Origin: Morinoia aosen
Lineage: Eukaryota > Arthropoda > Malacostraca > Amphipoda > Talitridae
NCBI GenBank assembly: GCA_030386875.1
Contig: CM059571.1
Span: 23,430,355-23,494,354, forward strand
Direction of reading: 5' to 3'
DNA: 64,000 nt
Part shown: positions 44,522-56,465 of the stretch, piece after piece
How the letters are laid out: each line of letters starts with the position of its first letter
Position numbering within the stretch: position 1 is the first letter of the stretch
Program-made: the position numbers and the translations under genes
The notes under the pieces: model-generated
What the model saw: the letters and a program-made list of their open reading frames with translations, nothing else
The model's database searches: none
Told to the model about the DNA's origin: nothing

Positions 44522-46987
44522 TTTTCAGATAACTTTTGATCAGTCCTTTTACAGACTCTGAAATTTTTTTTCTCCTGTACAAAATTAAAAAAAACAGATA
44601 AAGGACTAACAATTTTCTCAATTAATTTCAAGTTTTTCTTATTCTGGAGAACATTTTTCACTTTAAATGCACGTCGAAATATTTCTCAATGGACACGGCA
44701 GCAACCTTTTTGTCTATATGTTGTATTTAATCTAATTTCCGCCGATTTGAGATTGGTTGAATATTCACTTCTATTAACTGACTTACTTTATATTTCTAAA
44801 ACATCATTCTAATAACTGCTCATGGTGATGTTGCTTAACTTGAGCTATAAAAAGTTGAGTATCAAAAATTTCTTTTCAGCAGATTATTTCAGTTTCGCCG
44901 GAGAACAGCTGGCTGCTGCAGTGTTGGGTAAATGACAGTATATGACTCGTCCTATCTTTCAGCAGTCAAAATTCTCTCATTTTACTGATGTAGTTGAAAG
45001 TTGTTTTACTGGTGTTACTTTACTATTTTATATCAAAGTTTATTAAACTAACTCTTGATCATTCTTGAAAAGAAATCTCAAGCATCGAACAGAGTTGTTC
45101 ATTTATAAACCTGGCTAAATCGTCGATCGTTTTCCCCTTAGCGTTGCAATTAAAGTCTCTGAAAATGTTCTGTACGAAACGGTTAAAATACCGTACGATC
45201 GTTTTATGGGACAAAATTTGCTCTATTGTGATCGCTGCTGATCGCGAGGCAATGAACTTAAATCTCATTGTTTGACTGAAATCTCCGCATTGTTTGTAAA
45301 ACTCCTTGAAAGAATCACGGAAACCAGACTTTGTTTTAATTTAAAGCATTGAAAAAAATAACGCATGTGTCAATAAAAAAAAGTTATTGTTTTTTGCCTT
45401 GAATATGAGAGGGGGAGGTGTTATTATGGTCGATAGAGGAAGAAAGAGAGTGTTAAAACCTGTGTCAAGTTCAAAAGGGTTATTTTCTTACCCCCTAATA
45501 TTGTCACAAATGGCATCGACTCCTGTACTTTACTGAAATTTAATTAATTTTTTAAATTCAAATTTTAAGAACACAAACTCCCCGAATACCAAAATTCCAT
45601 GGTACACCCTCAGTCCTCGTGTCGATCCTTACAACACAATCAATAGTACCCGTTCTGGGGAGACACGATCTGTGACGGCCTCATACCTCTCAGTGTGCTT
45701 ACGTTAATTATCTTGTATTATTCTCGTTTCTTTGAAGGCCAGTGACATTTGTTTGCAACTAGGTGTTATGTTTTTTTCTAATTTTTATCGTTGATCAATG
45801 GATAAAAACATTGAAAATACATTGTATACAAGATTGAGTGCTTGATTTACATGAAGTACTGCAAATGACATCAAATTTATTTAAATTTTGCTGAATTTTC
45901 TCTTTATTAATGTCCCTAACTTACCCTTAATTCATGAATCTGTTCCAGATGTGCAATGTTCGTGGAACATTTGATTTTTGGTTCATCCCCTCATTTTATA
46001 ACTGCAGAATATTTTCATGAAGTTAGTAGAAGTTTATCCTAGTTATTGATTTTCTTTCTTCCATAAGAAAACGATTCGAGCTTTCAAAGAAAACGTGATG
46101 AACAATTACACGTATACTCATTCATTTCGTGAATATATATATAATTTGCTTTAGTTCCTCCGGAATATTCAATCTAGGACTTTATATAGTAGATTGTATT
46201 TAAAAACACAAACTTGTGCATCGTAGGTAAGTTTTTGGATGAATCTTACGTCTGTTTCTTCATATTAATAGTGAATCACGCTTCGCCCGTGTAAATTGTA
46301 AGTGCTAGTACTTCAGTCGAACATTTGTCACATTTTCTAATTTCATTTACTAAATTTTCGTTTGAATATTTCTTCTTGAAGGAAATATTTTGTTCATTTA
46401 TGTATTCATTTTTTTAATGAACAGTATTTGTTTGTTGTAAGGGTAAATGATTATTATTCAGTGCAGAATTTAAAAAGAACTCGTATTTCTCCTAGCATAG
46501 CAATGAACAGCGAATATCTCATATTGAAGGTATCTCCCATGTGCTATAATAAAATTTGCTGTGAAGTTAATGCGTTGATTTTAATTTGGATAATTAGGAA
46601 TTTTGTTTTCAAAGAAATTCATAATGGTCAGAATTATATTATTATGCGGCGTTTCTTGTTTATTCAAGCTAAAAATTTAACGATGCTTATTATTGTGTTG
46701 AGTAATTTAAAAACCTCTTGGTAAGAAGTAGCCTATTGGAATTTTGAATTAGAATATTGCTTTGTTCAATATTTCTTTGTTTTACATAGTTCAGTGGGAA
46801 AACTCAAATCCTATTCGTTTATGCCTCCTTGCAGAGCCAATTCAACTCTGTTCACAGGTACGTTGATTTTTGTACGACTGATGTTTTTATGACGTTAAAT
46901 TTTGTACCGTCAATGTTTTCTGAAGACTTTGTGAAGTCTAGGAGTGCATGGAGACGAACTGACGAAAAATTATAAATTTTTTTTCTT
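44522..46987. other. No confident gene; two splice-bounded segments
   Basis: Two short segments have good splice sites on both sides. 44880-44927 is 48 nt, between AATTTCTTTTCAG and TTGG/GTAAAT. 46835-46857 is 23 nt, between ATGCCTCCTTGCAG and CACAG/GTACGT. The first is open in all frames (one reads DYFSFAGEQLAAAVL). Both are too short to call. The rest is AT-rich. Confidence 0.25.
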
Positions 46988-47593
46988 CTATAATAATTTC
47001 ATTCTTTTCTGAGAAAGAAATTTAATGTTTCTTTTCCTTTTTCTGCTGGAACCTTCTTTGAAATTTTCGACAACGAGAAAATAGTCCTTATTACTCCTTA
47101 CAGCTCGAGTTGCTTTATCCAATGAACGGTCTTGACTGCAATACCTACACATCACGAGTCCTTTATGAAACTCGAGATGGTCTCTAATGGTGTGTTTCGG
47201 TCCTGTTGTGATCGACGACCGAGACATTCGGTCGAGTGTGTTCGCAAGAAGAGCTATATGCAGCGACTCCTTTGGTTGGATGCCTCTATGTGGGCCACTG
47301 TTGTTTTCGTGTAGGCAGGGCAGCGTTCGGTGGTACGCCCTACCTTGGCCATAATGCTGTGCTAATTCATTTCCTGTTGACAGCTTCACTACAGGCATCT
47401 CTCTCGTGTATCTCTTCATCGAGTGTCGTATAAATAGCATTCTACCTTTGCTTTTATTGCGGCATTGTATTGTCGCTATTATGCATGTTTTTATTTCGTC
47501 TGTAAAATGAGTGAGTGGTTGAAGAGGTTGTATCGTTTTCTTCAAAACGCAGGGTAGTCGTTCTTTTACTTCAGGAAAGAGTTTCACGACAAT
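46988..47593 (-). CDS. 199-codon minus-strand ORF, unrecognised
   Basis: Apart from the large exon at 6913 and the repeat arrays, this is the longest open frame in the window. It ends at TAG 46988-46990. It may begin after an acceptor-like CCTTACTCAG at ~47594; the first in-frame ATG is about 48 codons in. The protein is basic, with LACHIA-type hydrophobic content low, a Cys pair near MCRYCSQDRS and a lysine/arginine-rich end (RKRKRNIKFLSQKRMKLL) that could act as a nuclear localisation signal. No domain is recognised. AT-rich codons and lack of a good start leave chance or a pseudogene as alternatives. Confidence 0.28.
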   Translation of the reverse strand: MVVKLFPEVKERLPCVLKKTIQPLQPLTHFTDEIKTCIIATIQCRNKSKGRMLFIRHSMKRYTREMPVVKLSTGNELAQHYGQGRAYHRTLPCLHENNSGPHRGIQPKESLHIALLANTLDRMSRSSITTGPKHTIRDHLEFHKGLVMCRYCSQDRSLDKATRAVRSNKDYFLVVENFKEGSSRKRKRNIKFLSQKRMKLL

Positions 47594-47662
47594 CCTTCGG
47601 CTGAGTAAGGCTTGATGTTAACTGCCATTCCACCATCACTCAAGAACGTTTTTAATCACATT

Positions 47663-48025
47663 TCTCTCAGTCAGGTATAACTATTGTATCGGTGGGAATT
47701 ATTGCACCATGGGGGAAAATGTAAAGTCCCATATTGAAGGTTAAGTTGGATTTTTGTTGGAGTAGAACAGTTTTGTTTTGTTTTGTTGACACTTTCTTCG
47801 GCTCAGTGCATCCTGTTTTTCAGCGCCTATTACTTTCTTTCTCGACTTGAACCTTGTTTCATAAACTTCATTCGGGACTTACTCCTCCGTTGAGGGACTC
47901 ATGTGTTGGAACATATCTTGTGCATAGATTGAGCTTCCCCTCGTCTCCATACTAAAGATGACTTCGTCCTTCTTCCCTTTGTAACACCTTTGTTGTGGTT
48001 AGTGGGACGTTAATAACTTTAAACC
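47663..48025 (+). mobile_element. Family A retroposon, older full-length copy
   Basis: Aligns from TCTCAGTCAGGTATAACTA to the GGGACGTTAATAACTT end. It is flanked by TTTTAATCACATT (47650-47662) and TTTTAATTCACATT (48026-48039), a duplication with one extra base. Long central variant. The tail repeat has decayed. Confidence 0.78.
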
Positions 48026-48039
48026 TTTTAATTCACATT

Positions 48040-49217
48040 AGTGTTCAGGAGAGACTACTGAAGCAATCGGAAAGTTTAAAGGTTTAAATAAAGATGCTAA
48101 CACAATGTATACCGCGTTCCCAGGCATAGGAACTTCAGTCATCTGGAGTTTTTGATGTTTTAAGTAAAGTCATTACATTGAGCACTGCTGGGGGCGTCTT
48201 AGACAAATCTAGAAATCGCCCATTTTTATGTAATGCATAGAAAGTTTATAAACAGGCTTAGAGTCATACTAATAGATTTACAAATGGTACTTTTCATTTC
48301 AAAATTAGGCATGCGTATTACAAAATTGTTATTTTAAGCGGAAAGTACTTAGGCTTTTGAAAAATAGACTGAAGTAAAGAAACAGTATTTCTTTTGTAAT
48401 GAATTTTCCGGTGCAAATCGACAATGATTTTTGTGATCATTTATTGTAATTATAGTTGTTACCTCAACTGTTGCTGCTGGCTACATTTGTGCCTGAACTG
48501 CAAAGTAAAGACGGAGGAGCAATAGAATAGGGATAAGTATGGGCATTATATGAGCGCCGCTATATAGCGTCCGTGTCGCGCTGGGTCGTACAAAAATTTA
48601 ATGCACGCTTCTTTCTTTAGAAAGTTCTTTGTTCTTTACTTTATGCATAACTTCATAGTTCGGCCAAGCGATCAAATAACTTTTTCCATGCTTGTTGATG
48701 TTACTCTAGAAAGTCCTTTGTTTTGGCTATCATCGTCTGTACTTTTGTGGTTGCTGTAAATTGTTCATTTTATTTTCGCTATTGTTTTACGGTCATATGC
48801 TCTTTTTCAGTAACACTCAAATGAACTTATTCCTGCGTCACTATGATGGCTCACTGTGGTAGTGTTCTTAGTGTCTCTATGAGTCTATGATGAGCGTTCA
48901 CGGAAATTAACTTTCCTTTCGAAAGTTTTGCTGAAATCAATTTTTAATTTTTCAGGTTTTTTCACGTCACTCAATTTGGCTATGTTGTAATCCTGAGACA
49001 GCATTTCAGTTCATGTAGCAATCTTTGTCCACGTCGCTATGTAGCGTTAATGTCCGTCTCAGCACACTAAGGAATTAAGCGTCGCTGCACAGCTTCATTG
49101 TAATCTACTCAGTCACCTTTATCGGCCCAGTCTCAACTTTTTCATTGTATATCGAAGGAAATCGCATAAACGTTGATCCTAACGAAGATTGAGGGCATCG
49201 TAGCCCCTGCTATGCAG
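48040..49217. other. No gene seen
   Basis: AT-rich. No repeats or open frames of note. Confidence 0.5.
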
Positions 49218-49328
49218 CACCTGGTGTACTTCACCTGCCTGCATGGGAACTGTGGCCATGCTCACTCCGCAGCTCTGGTGACATTTTTACGACAAGCTCT
49301 GGCCTTTGGCTCGACCCTTGGCTCGCGT
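49218..49328 (+). CDS. Candidate 111-nt exon with Cys/His-rich peptide
   Basis: After CCCCTGCTATGCAG the frame reads HLVYFTCLHGNCGHAHSA and then LVTFLRQALAFGSTLGSR, to a modest donor CGT/GTAAAC at 49329: 37 codons, phase 0. Codon third positions are GC-rich compared with AT-rich flanks. The CxHxxC start followed by an amphipathic stretch vaguely recalls the central region of TMEM135-like proteins, but this is from memory and weak. The frame stays open to 49637, though with AT-rich, non-coding-like codons. Confidence 0.25.
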
Positions 49329-52300
49329 GTAAACCTTGTTTACAACATTATTTACGGCCGTTACAAGTCCTCCAGATTGAATTTCCTTCATGACGCTGCA
49401 ACTTTGAATTCACTTCTCATATCTAGGGCTTTCTTTTGGCAAGATTTATTGCAGCGAAAGGGTTTTAATTTAATTACTTGGATCGTCTGCGTTTTTGTTG
49501 CTCCTCTTTCTAGTCACTTTATAGTTATGAATGTTTCATTTTTGCAGTGGAAATTTAACTGTGATTATTTATTCAACACAACTCGGATGACTCGTGTCCT
49601 AACGATTTGGAACTTAGAAGTGCAGTTGTCGTGTTGAAGTACGAGTAGTCTTGCGGTCGCCGCACTCCTTCCTGCTTAGCGGAAGACACAAGTGAGGTGG
49701 GTTTTGCTAACAGACACTAAATCGATCTTCCCCTCCACGCAAGTCAACACGTAAGACCCTTGTCGTTCACAAACTGTGGGAAAAATCCATCTTGCCTGTG
49801 TTTTGGTTCTGTTGTTAACCACTGCTAAATATTTGACTATGTTCTGTCAGCGAAGTACTTCCTCTTTTTCTAGCCAACAAGCGTTGCTGTGTTACGCTTA
49901 GTGAGCTTATGTTAACCATTTGAACAGCCGCCTTCTAAAAATCTCACAACTTTCGTGATTCTTGTTAACGCTTCAACTTTTACATGCATGGAGATGTGCT
50001 AAAAGTCCTTTCTTTGGTCATGTCCGTTCCATCTATCAATGTTTCCAATCTATCCGTTTCATCTATTTTCCTATCTATCCGTTCACTTTGGGATGATAAT
50101 TAACTAACCTTCAAAGTAATTTTCGATTCCCACCTAAGGATATGAAACACTTGTACTTTTCTTTAACTTTTCCTTTTGATTTTTTCTCTCGAGATTTTGG
50201 GGCAGTATATTACGCTCGCGTTCTGTGCCTTCATCTGTAGTTTCTAGGTGCTTATTAACTTTTTTTCTGTTATGTGAATGTTAACGTGCACCAAAGTACT
50301 CAGCGTAGATGTTGTCCATTTTATATTTAGGTTAGAATGACAGGTTAGAATTCTGCGTCTGAGGCAACAAGACGGTGCTTGCAACATTCGTAGTGAAGTC
50401 CTTTTTATTAGGTCTTTTGAAAGCTCTGTTCCTGAGCAGCATTTATTCCTTCTTGCATTGTTAAAAACCACGAAAAATAGCTTCAATAAGTCTTTTTCGG
50501 GTTTAATTTACATTTAATTTTTCACCTGTTTTAGTGGCCAGTAAATCGATGTAAATCGACTGTTCAAAACTTGATTTTTGGTCTCTTCCGCAAAATCTTC
50601 CAATCTTCCATTATACGGAAACGATGTAGCTTTCTGTAAAAATTTCTAAACGACTAGAGCTACCAAGAAGTAAAACTTTGCGTCATTTTAATTCAATCCT
50701 TTTTGTAAGTGACGCTGAAGATTACATTAGATTAATAGGATTAGGTTGTCAAATCTTCTGGGTAGTGAAAACCTGAGAATTTCTAACTGAAATATGTCAT
50801 GCAAGCTTACAGAATGATTGAAAGGAAAGTACTGAAAGTATAGACAAGATGGCTGGAAAGTTTATTATATGCGAGCGACAGCGCGGGGCTTTAAGAAAAT
50901 GTTTAAAAGAGTCACACTCTGTATCAACGCTAAAAGTGTTCTTACTTTTTGTCTTTATACATCCTGCATTCTACTACCTCTATGTCATCTACCTCTACTT
51001 TGAGACGAAATTGTTTCTATCAGTCTAAGATGTTACAATTTCCAAAAGCCTTACTTCAGATCTCTATAGTACGGATTATTACTAATCTCTAGTATAGACT
51101 AAAATTTTAAAAATTGTATTCTAAGATGAAATGAGACGGCGTGAGTTGTTTGTTTTTCTCTTCGTCTGAGGATATATTCTAGTCTCATGTGTAGTCAGTT
51201 TTTGCCTATTTTGGTACAACCCATCGATCAGATGCTGGTATAATGCAACTCAAAACTAGATTTTTACTGTCGAATATAGTCTTACATGTTCTCAGTTTTG
51301 TAGAGCTGTCATTACTGTTATACCTTTGCTCTTCTGGCATGTTTTACAATCCATAAAGATTATATCTCTACCATCTACGGCCACATAAGTTCAGTATACT
51401 TTGCCCTGGATCACTTCTGAACCGCGTCGGGTTCATCTGTTTCATCTTAAATATAGACGCAGCGCTAGAAATTACTCATTTACTTCTAATTCTACGTTCT
51501 CTAAAAAAACATCAAATATGTTTTAGCTTTGGCAAACTTTAAATAAAAGTTTTGTGTATTAGCCGCAGGGACTTCAATGCGGAGCGCTATATGCTCTCTG
51601 CTCTTTTCAAGACATCTCATAACGAGCATTTTAAGTGACGATAGAAGTCAGTAGGTCGACCTATGGACTCCTTTGGTGAACCTTACCAACCTCTGCCCCT
51701 GTATAGCTCGGCGCATTGTTGCTGCCTGCGCTTGTTCCGCTGATCGCATCGTCAAATCATTGATTGTAGCCACCCGTTTGCTCACCTGCCCAAATTTACG
51801 AGCTTGCCTTCACTGAATGTTTCGCAGAGGAATTCCGATAACCTTTCTGTCGAATTGAACACGACGCATTATTTGCCCTATTGAAAATAAATGGGACTCG
51901 TGTATTTGTCGCTCGTAACTTAAATCTCGGGTATCATTCTTCGCTCGATGTATTTACTCAACAGTTTGTTCACATTTATGCACGAATGAATTATCAATCG
52001 AATTATCATTTTAAATTCAAGTAATTCGTTCAACTCTTTAGGCGTCTTGTTGCTTTTTTTGTTACTCCTGTTGTTCCTCCTTCATGTTTATGCGCAGTCC
52101 ACCTGAGATAGGAAAAGCATTTCTAAATATTTTATTTTTCGGTTAAAAGTGCTAAATTTGGATTATTATATGCTGGGGAGTAATTATTTGATTACCCTAG
52201 TTTCCATTTTTAGGTAAATTTTTTGTTTTCAATTTACATCATAAGCGCATTTAAATTCAAGGTTTTACGTGACGTTATTGAAATTCACCTTCACTACATA

Positions 52301-54732
52301 ACGTGTCTATCTTGATGGAACCTCACTCGATGAGTGCGTCGTGCTGTAGGTGTTGGTTAGCGGTATTGACTTGAGGAGCGTTGTAAATTAGAATTCATTC
52401 CTATTATGAATTCTACTTAATTACCTCGAAGGTTAGTGTTGAACAGCATTGGGTTCTAAATGTAATCCACCCTGGTCAAGAAAAGCTATCAAGTTCTTGA
52501 GAATATCTCTGTTTCTGGTGAAGTGCCTACTTGCAGACAATATGCCTGTTCAACGCTTCCTGTTGTTTTTTGTAAACAGGAAGACTCTGTCATTTTACGG
52601 GACTACTCCATAAACGAGGTCATAGGTAAAACCAGGTGCATAGAGTTGCAGGTACAACCCGGCATATGCAGTTATAGTTGAAATCTGATGTAAAGTTGAA
52701 CTTTTACAATTACTTCACTGTAAAAGCGGAAAGCATCCCTCAATTTTAACCTCAAATTTTACTACAATTGGCACAACCAACATAACGGAAAGCGCCGAAA
52801 ATTTGAACCGTTTCTACAAAACAACTACTCCTTCATTATTACAAAAATTTGCTTCATGCTCTTGCCATGCGTGTGACTATTCACCCTCGTGCGGGAGCGT
52901 TAACTCAAGGTTAAATAAATTGTGTTTATCTAACCATGAAACCAACTGAAATCGAATGAATATATGACAACCTTACGCTAAGTTATCCGGTGCATTCGCC
53001 TAATCGTTCTAAAAACAGGGGTGTTCCATTGCCATGAGCGGCCAAGGAGCCAACATTCTGAGCTTTGTTTCTGTCAGCCAAACTAATCTATTCGGCCTGA
53101 GGAAGATGTGAAGCTTAACTCGAACTGCCAGGTCAGGCTTCTGTTCTAACGCCGCCAGTGAGCTTTTGAACCTGTTATACCTACACTTCCGCTGAGCTGC
53201 TCGTTCTCCTGCATCGAGCTCTTCTGCAGGGTGTAGGCGTAACGGTCGGGTGCGTCGAGATGGCTTAGTCATCACGCTGTTTTGGCTTTAGATGTTTTGC
53301 AGAGATCGCGATGTACAGCGCCTCATGCCCTGGAACTCGCAAATGCTAAATGAACCAACTCTTCCGTTTGATGACTCTCACGTTTTTACCTTGCGCGAGT
53401 TTGATACCATTAATCTTTCGCCGTCTCTGATTACGGCATTCACTTAAACTTTTGTCTCATTCACTTCTGTACTCCTGCTGGACGTACACAGTTTAAAGCA
53501 GATAGTTTTTTCTCTCAAAATAAATATGAGAGGAAATTCTAGTGCAATGCGATGAATGAAACTATGTAGGATAGTTTTATTAAGAACATACTGTAACCTT
53601 CAATTACCCTACTTCACCTTGATTTGGAGCAAGTAATACGCCTTTACTTTGTGCATGTGCATGTCAACCCATCGTGGCTTTCTACCATTGTTCATGCTCT
53701 GCAAGAGCTCTCAGTTGATTTCACTCGTTATCAAATATACGAGCGCATACTGCTTAAAGGTTGTAGTTTTTACAAATATCGCTTTGTCTTGTCATTCCGT
53801 GTTTGACGTTAGCAGCGGGTACGCACGCTAAGTCTAAGAATAGACTTCAAATTTATTTTGAATTTAAAGAAGATATGGTTGTGAAATAACGCTCCATATC
53901 CTTATTATGTTATTTGCAAATTTAGTTCAGTGATGTGATATCTACGGAAACCGTAAAAAACTGTTATTTTCAACGCAAAAATTAATGCTATACTTGTGGT
54001 ATTAATATAGATTTCATTTGTATTTCCGCCAGAGGAAAATTGGGATACTAGTGATGATAGTGTACTGGAACCCGCCGCACTGTTTCCCATTCCTTCAGCG
54101 AGTTACCAGCACTCAGAGATGTTATTTCCTACCATTTACTGAAAAACCTCGTTTTACACTTTCTAACCCACTTTATGCCTTATAATCCCCTTCTAGTGAC
54201 CAGAAAGGTTTGTATCTAACTTTCCGTGAAAGAAAAGACTCGGCCTTTAATGTGTTTTAACAGGAAATATCAGATAGCAGCATACCGTCAAGTGGCAAGG
54301 ACGGTCATTTACAATCTGAAAACAGTAGGCGCCGCCTCCCTCCCGTATCGCACCTCCAACAATGCCGGGATTTACGGCCTCTGAAAATGTTTCTGAGCGC
54401 AGTAAGATTCTAGAATGAAACCAGATATCAGATCTAGCCATATCAGCCGCTGGTTGCAAGAAATAATAGGTTGCTCAACGTCAGTATGAGAACGACCCAA
54501 AGTTGCTGATGGATTTCCTAATTTGAGTATGGCGTGTCGCCAAAAAAGTTTCTGCTCACGGACACCACGTGTAAAAAGACTTTATTTCAGCTGCGAATGA
54601 AAGGATTGGACGTCAGAGTTTTCATTGGCACGAGGGCAGCTCCTAGATTATTCCTCCTTTTAGTGATGTGTTTAGATCTATTTTGCAGCGCGCAATTATT
54701 ACAGTTAAACAGAGTAGTGATGTGGGATGTTT
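49329..54732. other. No confident gene
   Basis: Long AT-rich stretch. The minus-strand frame at 53009-53275 (88 codons, arginine-rich, GC-rich codons, DLAVRVKLHIFLRPNRLVW) is the most coding-like part but lacks a clear acceptor. A CTATCCGTT-type imperfect repeat lies near 50030-50090. Nothing else is seen. Confidence 0.4.
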
Positions 54733-54799
54733 ATAAAGTTCTCTTCAGCTCTGGTTACTATATATTTAATATAGTAACCAGAGCTGAAGAGAACTTTAT
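54733..54799. repeat. Perfect 30-bp inverted repeat with 7-nt loop
   Basis: The left arm (54733-54762, beginning ATAAAGTTCTCTTCAGCTCT) and right arm (54770-54799, ending GAAGAGAACTTTAT) are exactly complementary around the loop TATTTAA. The transcript would form a 67-nt hairpin without a single mismatch. The size is near that of an animal pre-miRNA, but perfect pairing fits better with a young inverted duplication or a siRNA-type hairpin. Complementarity stops abruptly at both outer ends. Confidence 0.95.
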
Positions 54800-55974
54800 T
54801 TCTCTCTTTGTTGGGAACAAAGTCACTGGGTGAGAGGATTTCAAGTTTTGATGCGCGAAATTTCCAAGATTGATGATTTTTTGCCGCCGCTGAACGTTTG
54901 CTCCCTAAAAGATGCAGCATTCAAATTTTTTTTTCTATTTTATCTAACGTTTCATGACTTTCATTGGATGTCAGGAACGAATGGCAAGTAAATAAATTAT
55001 GTTGGGAGGAGAAATACCATGTCGTTTTTCTGGGAATCATCTTCCTCGTCGTGTTGCGCATTCAGAGCTGTCAGTCTTGTCAGATCAGGGTTTCTGCTCC
55101 GTCGCTTCGGGCATCTCCGAGTTGCGTTATGAAGGCCAGTCGTTGTTCAACTTAATTTCTCGGTGCCAATTTATGACCTTCCTCTTAATTAAGGAAGTAA
55201 GTTTCTTTTCACGGTGACACCCATGATTGGTCAAGTATGCTCAGAAATGGAAAAATTTTCGCATTGTTCCACACCTGATGACAAAACAGCTTACATTTCC
55301 GAACGCTTCCATAGTTTGCATCCTCTTTTATGCGACATGTCTTCTGGCTTAGTAATGCGCTTGAAGATCTAAGGACAGAAGGTCAGTTCACAGTCTCAGA
55401 TTAATTCTGTTAACCTTTCTACCTCTTAAGGCTATCACAGAAGTGCTCCCATTTTTGCGGAGTGTTTGATCTTCGAGTGACCTTCTCCTCCATCCCGCAT
55501 GTTTAGCGCTAGCATCGAAAGGGCGGATCGCTATGCAGTCATCGTCTTGGCGGATTGTTACTGATTACAACGAGGGTACACAAACAGCGCTTTTCCATTC
55601 TTTTGAAAAAAATTTGTTCGGATGAGATACTTGATTTCAACTTCTGTATGAAATTACTGTGAGATACCCGTGAACTCTTAACAGCGTATGTTTTATGAGG
55701 AAATTTCTTTCATTTTGATATTGTAATCAAAACAAATTGTACTGACCCAACAGAAGAAGGGAAGTATCTTTCAAGTAGAAGAGAAACCTCCCTGGTGCTC
55801 CGTGCACCACGCACGGAGTGAGTATCAAGCTAACTGCAAAGGTCAGGTCCACGCGAGAGCTTTGAGATAATAGCGCAGTCACATTGGTAGTCACGAGTTT
55901 AATTCCGATTCACGTTCGACTTTGCATGTTATAGAAGTTTGTTGTGAAAGTTTCCGAAGTGTTATCAAGTAATA
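54800..55974. other. No gene seen; small hairpin at 55798-55818
   Basis: CTCCGTGC/GCACGGAG pair across a 5-nt loop at 55798-55818. Open frames at 54964-55217 are short and overlapping. Confidence 0.45.
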
Positions 55975-56465
55975 AGTGGGAAATAACACTCGCAGGCGGG
56001 AAAATGCGAGGTCCATAGGTAAACGTTAGGTAGGCCTTTTTTGGTTGAAATAGAATGTGCTTTGTTTTTTTAAGAACCATATTTTTTTTGCTGTTGTCAT
56101 GCTTTTCAGCCATGCTTTTCAGCCAAAGTTCATGCTTGTTTCATGAACTTTTTTTTCAACATGCTGTTTCTATGCACCTTGTGCATAGATTTCGCGTTCC
56201 CTTAAGTCCATACTAATTAATGCCTTCCTCTTTCCTCTCTTTGAAACACGTTTTTTTTGTGGTTAGAGAGGCTTAAACTAATATCTAATCTTATCTTTAT
56301 CTTGTTTCATAGCCATCTTTTTCAATTTACTGTTTACATGCGCAGGGGATCCTGTGCGGGAACATACCTTGTGCATAGATTTCGCATGCCATACTAAATG
56401 GTGCCTTCATCCTTCCGCTCTCTGAACATCTTGTTGTGGTTAGGGAGGCTGAAACTAACTTCTAA
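55975..56465 (+). mobile_element. Family A retroposon with partial second unit
   Basis: A slightly truncated unit starts at AGTGGGAAATAACACTCGCA (third head hairpin, decayed) and ends AATATCTAATCTTATC near 56295. A second truncated unit follows directly at ATCTTGTTTCATAGCC and runs to CTAACTTCTAATAAATC (~56465). The first unit has the short central variant with a perfect CTATGCACCTTGTGCATAG hairpin and the second has the long variant, so they are not simple duplicates of each other. Confidence 0.75.
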
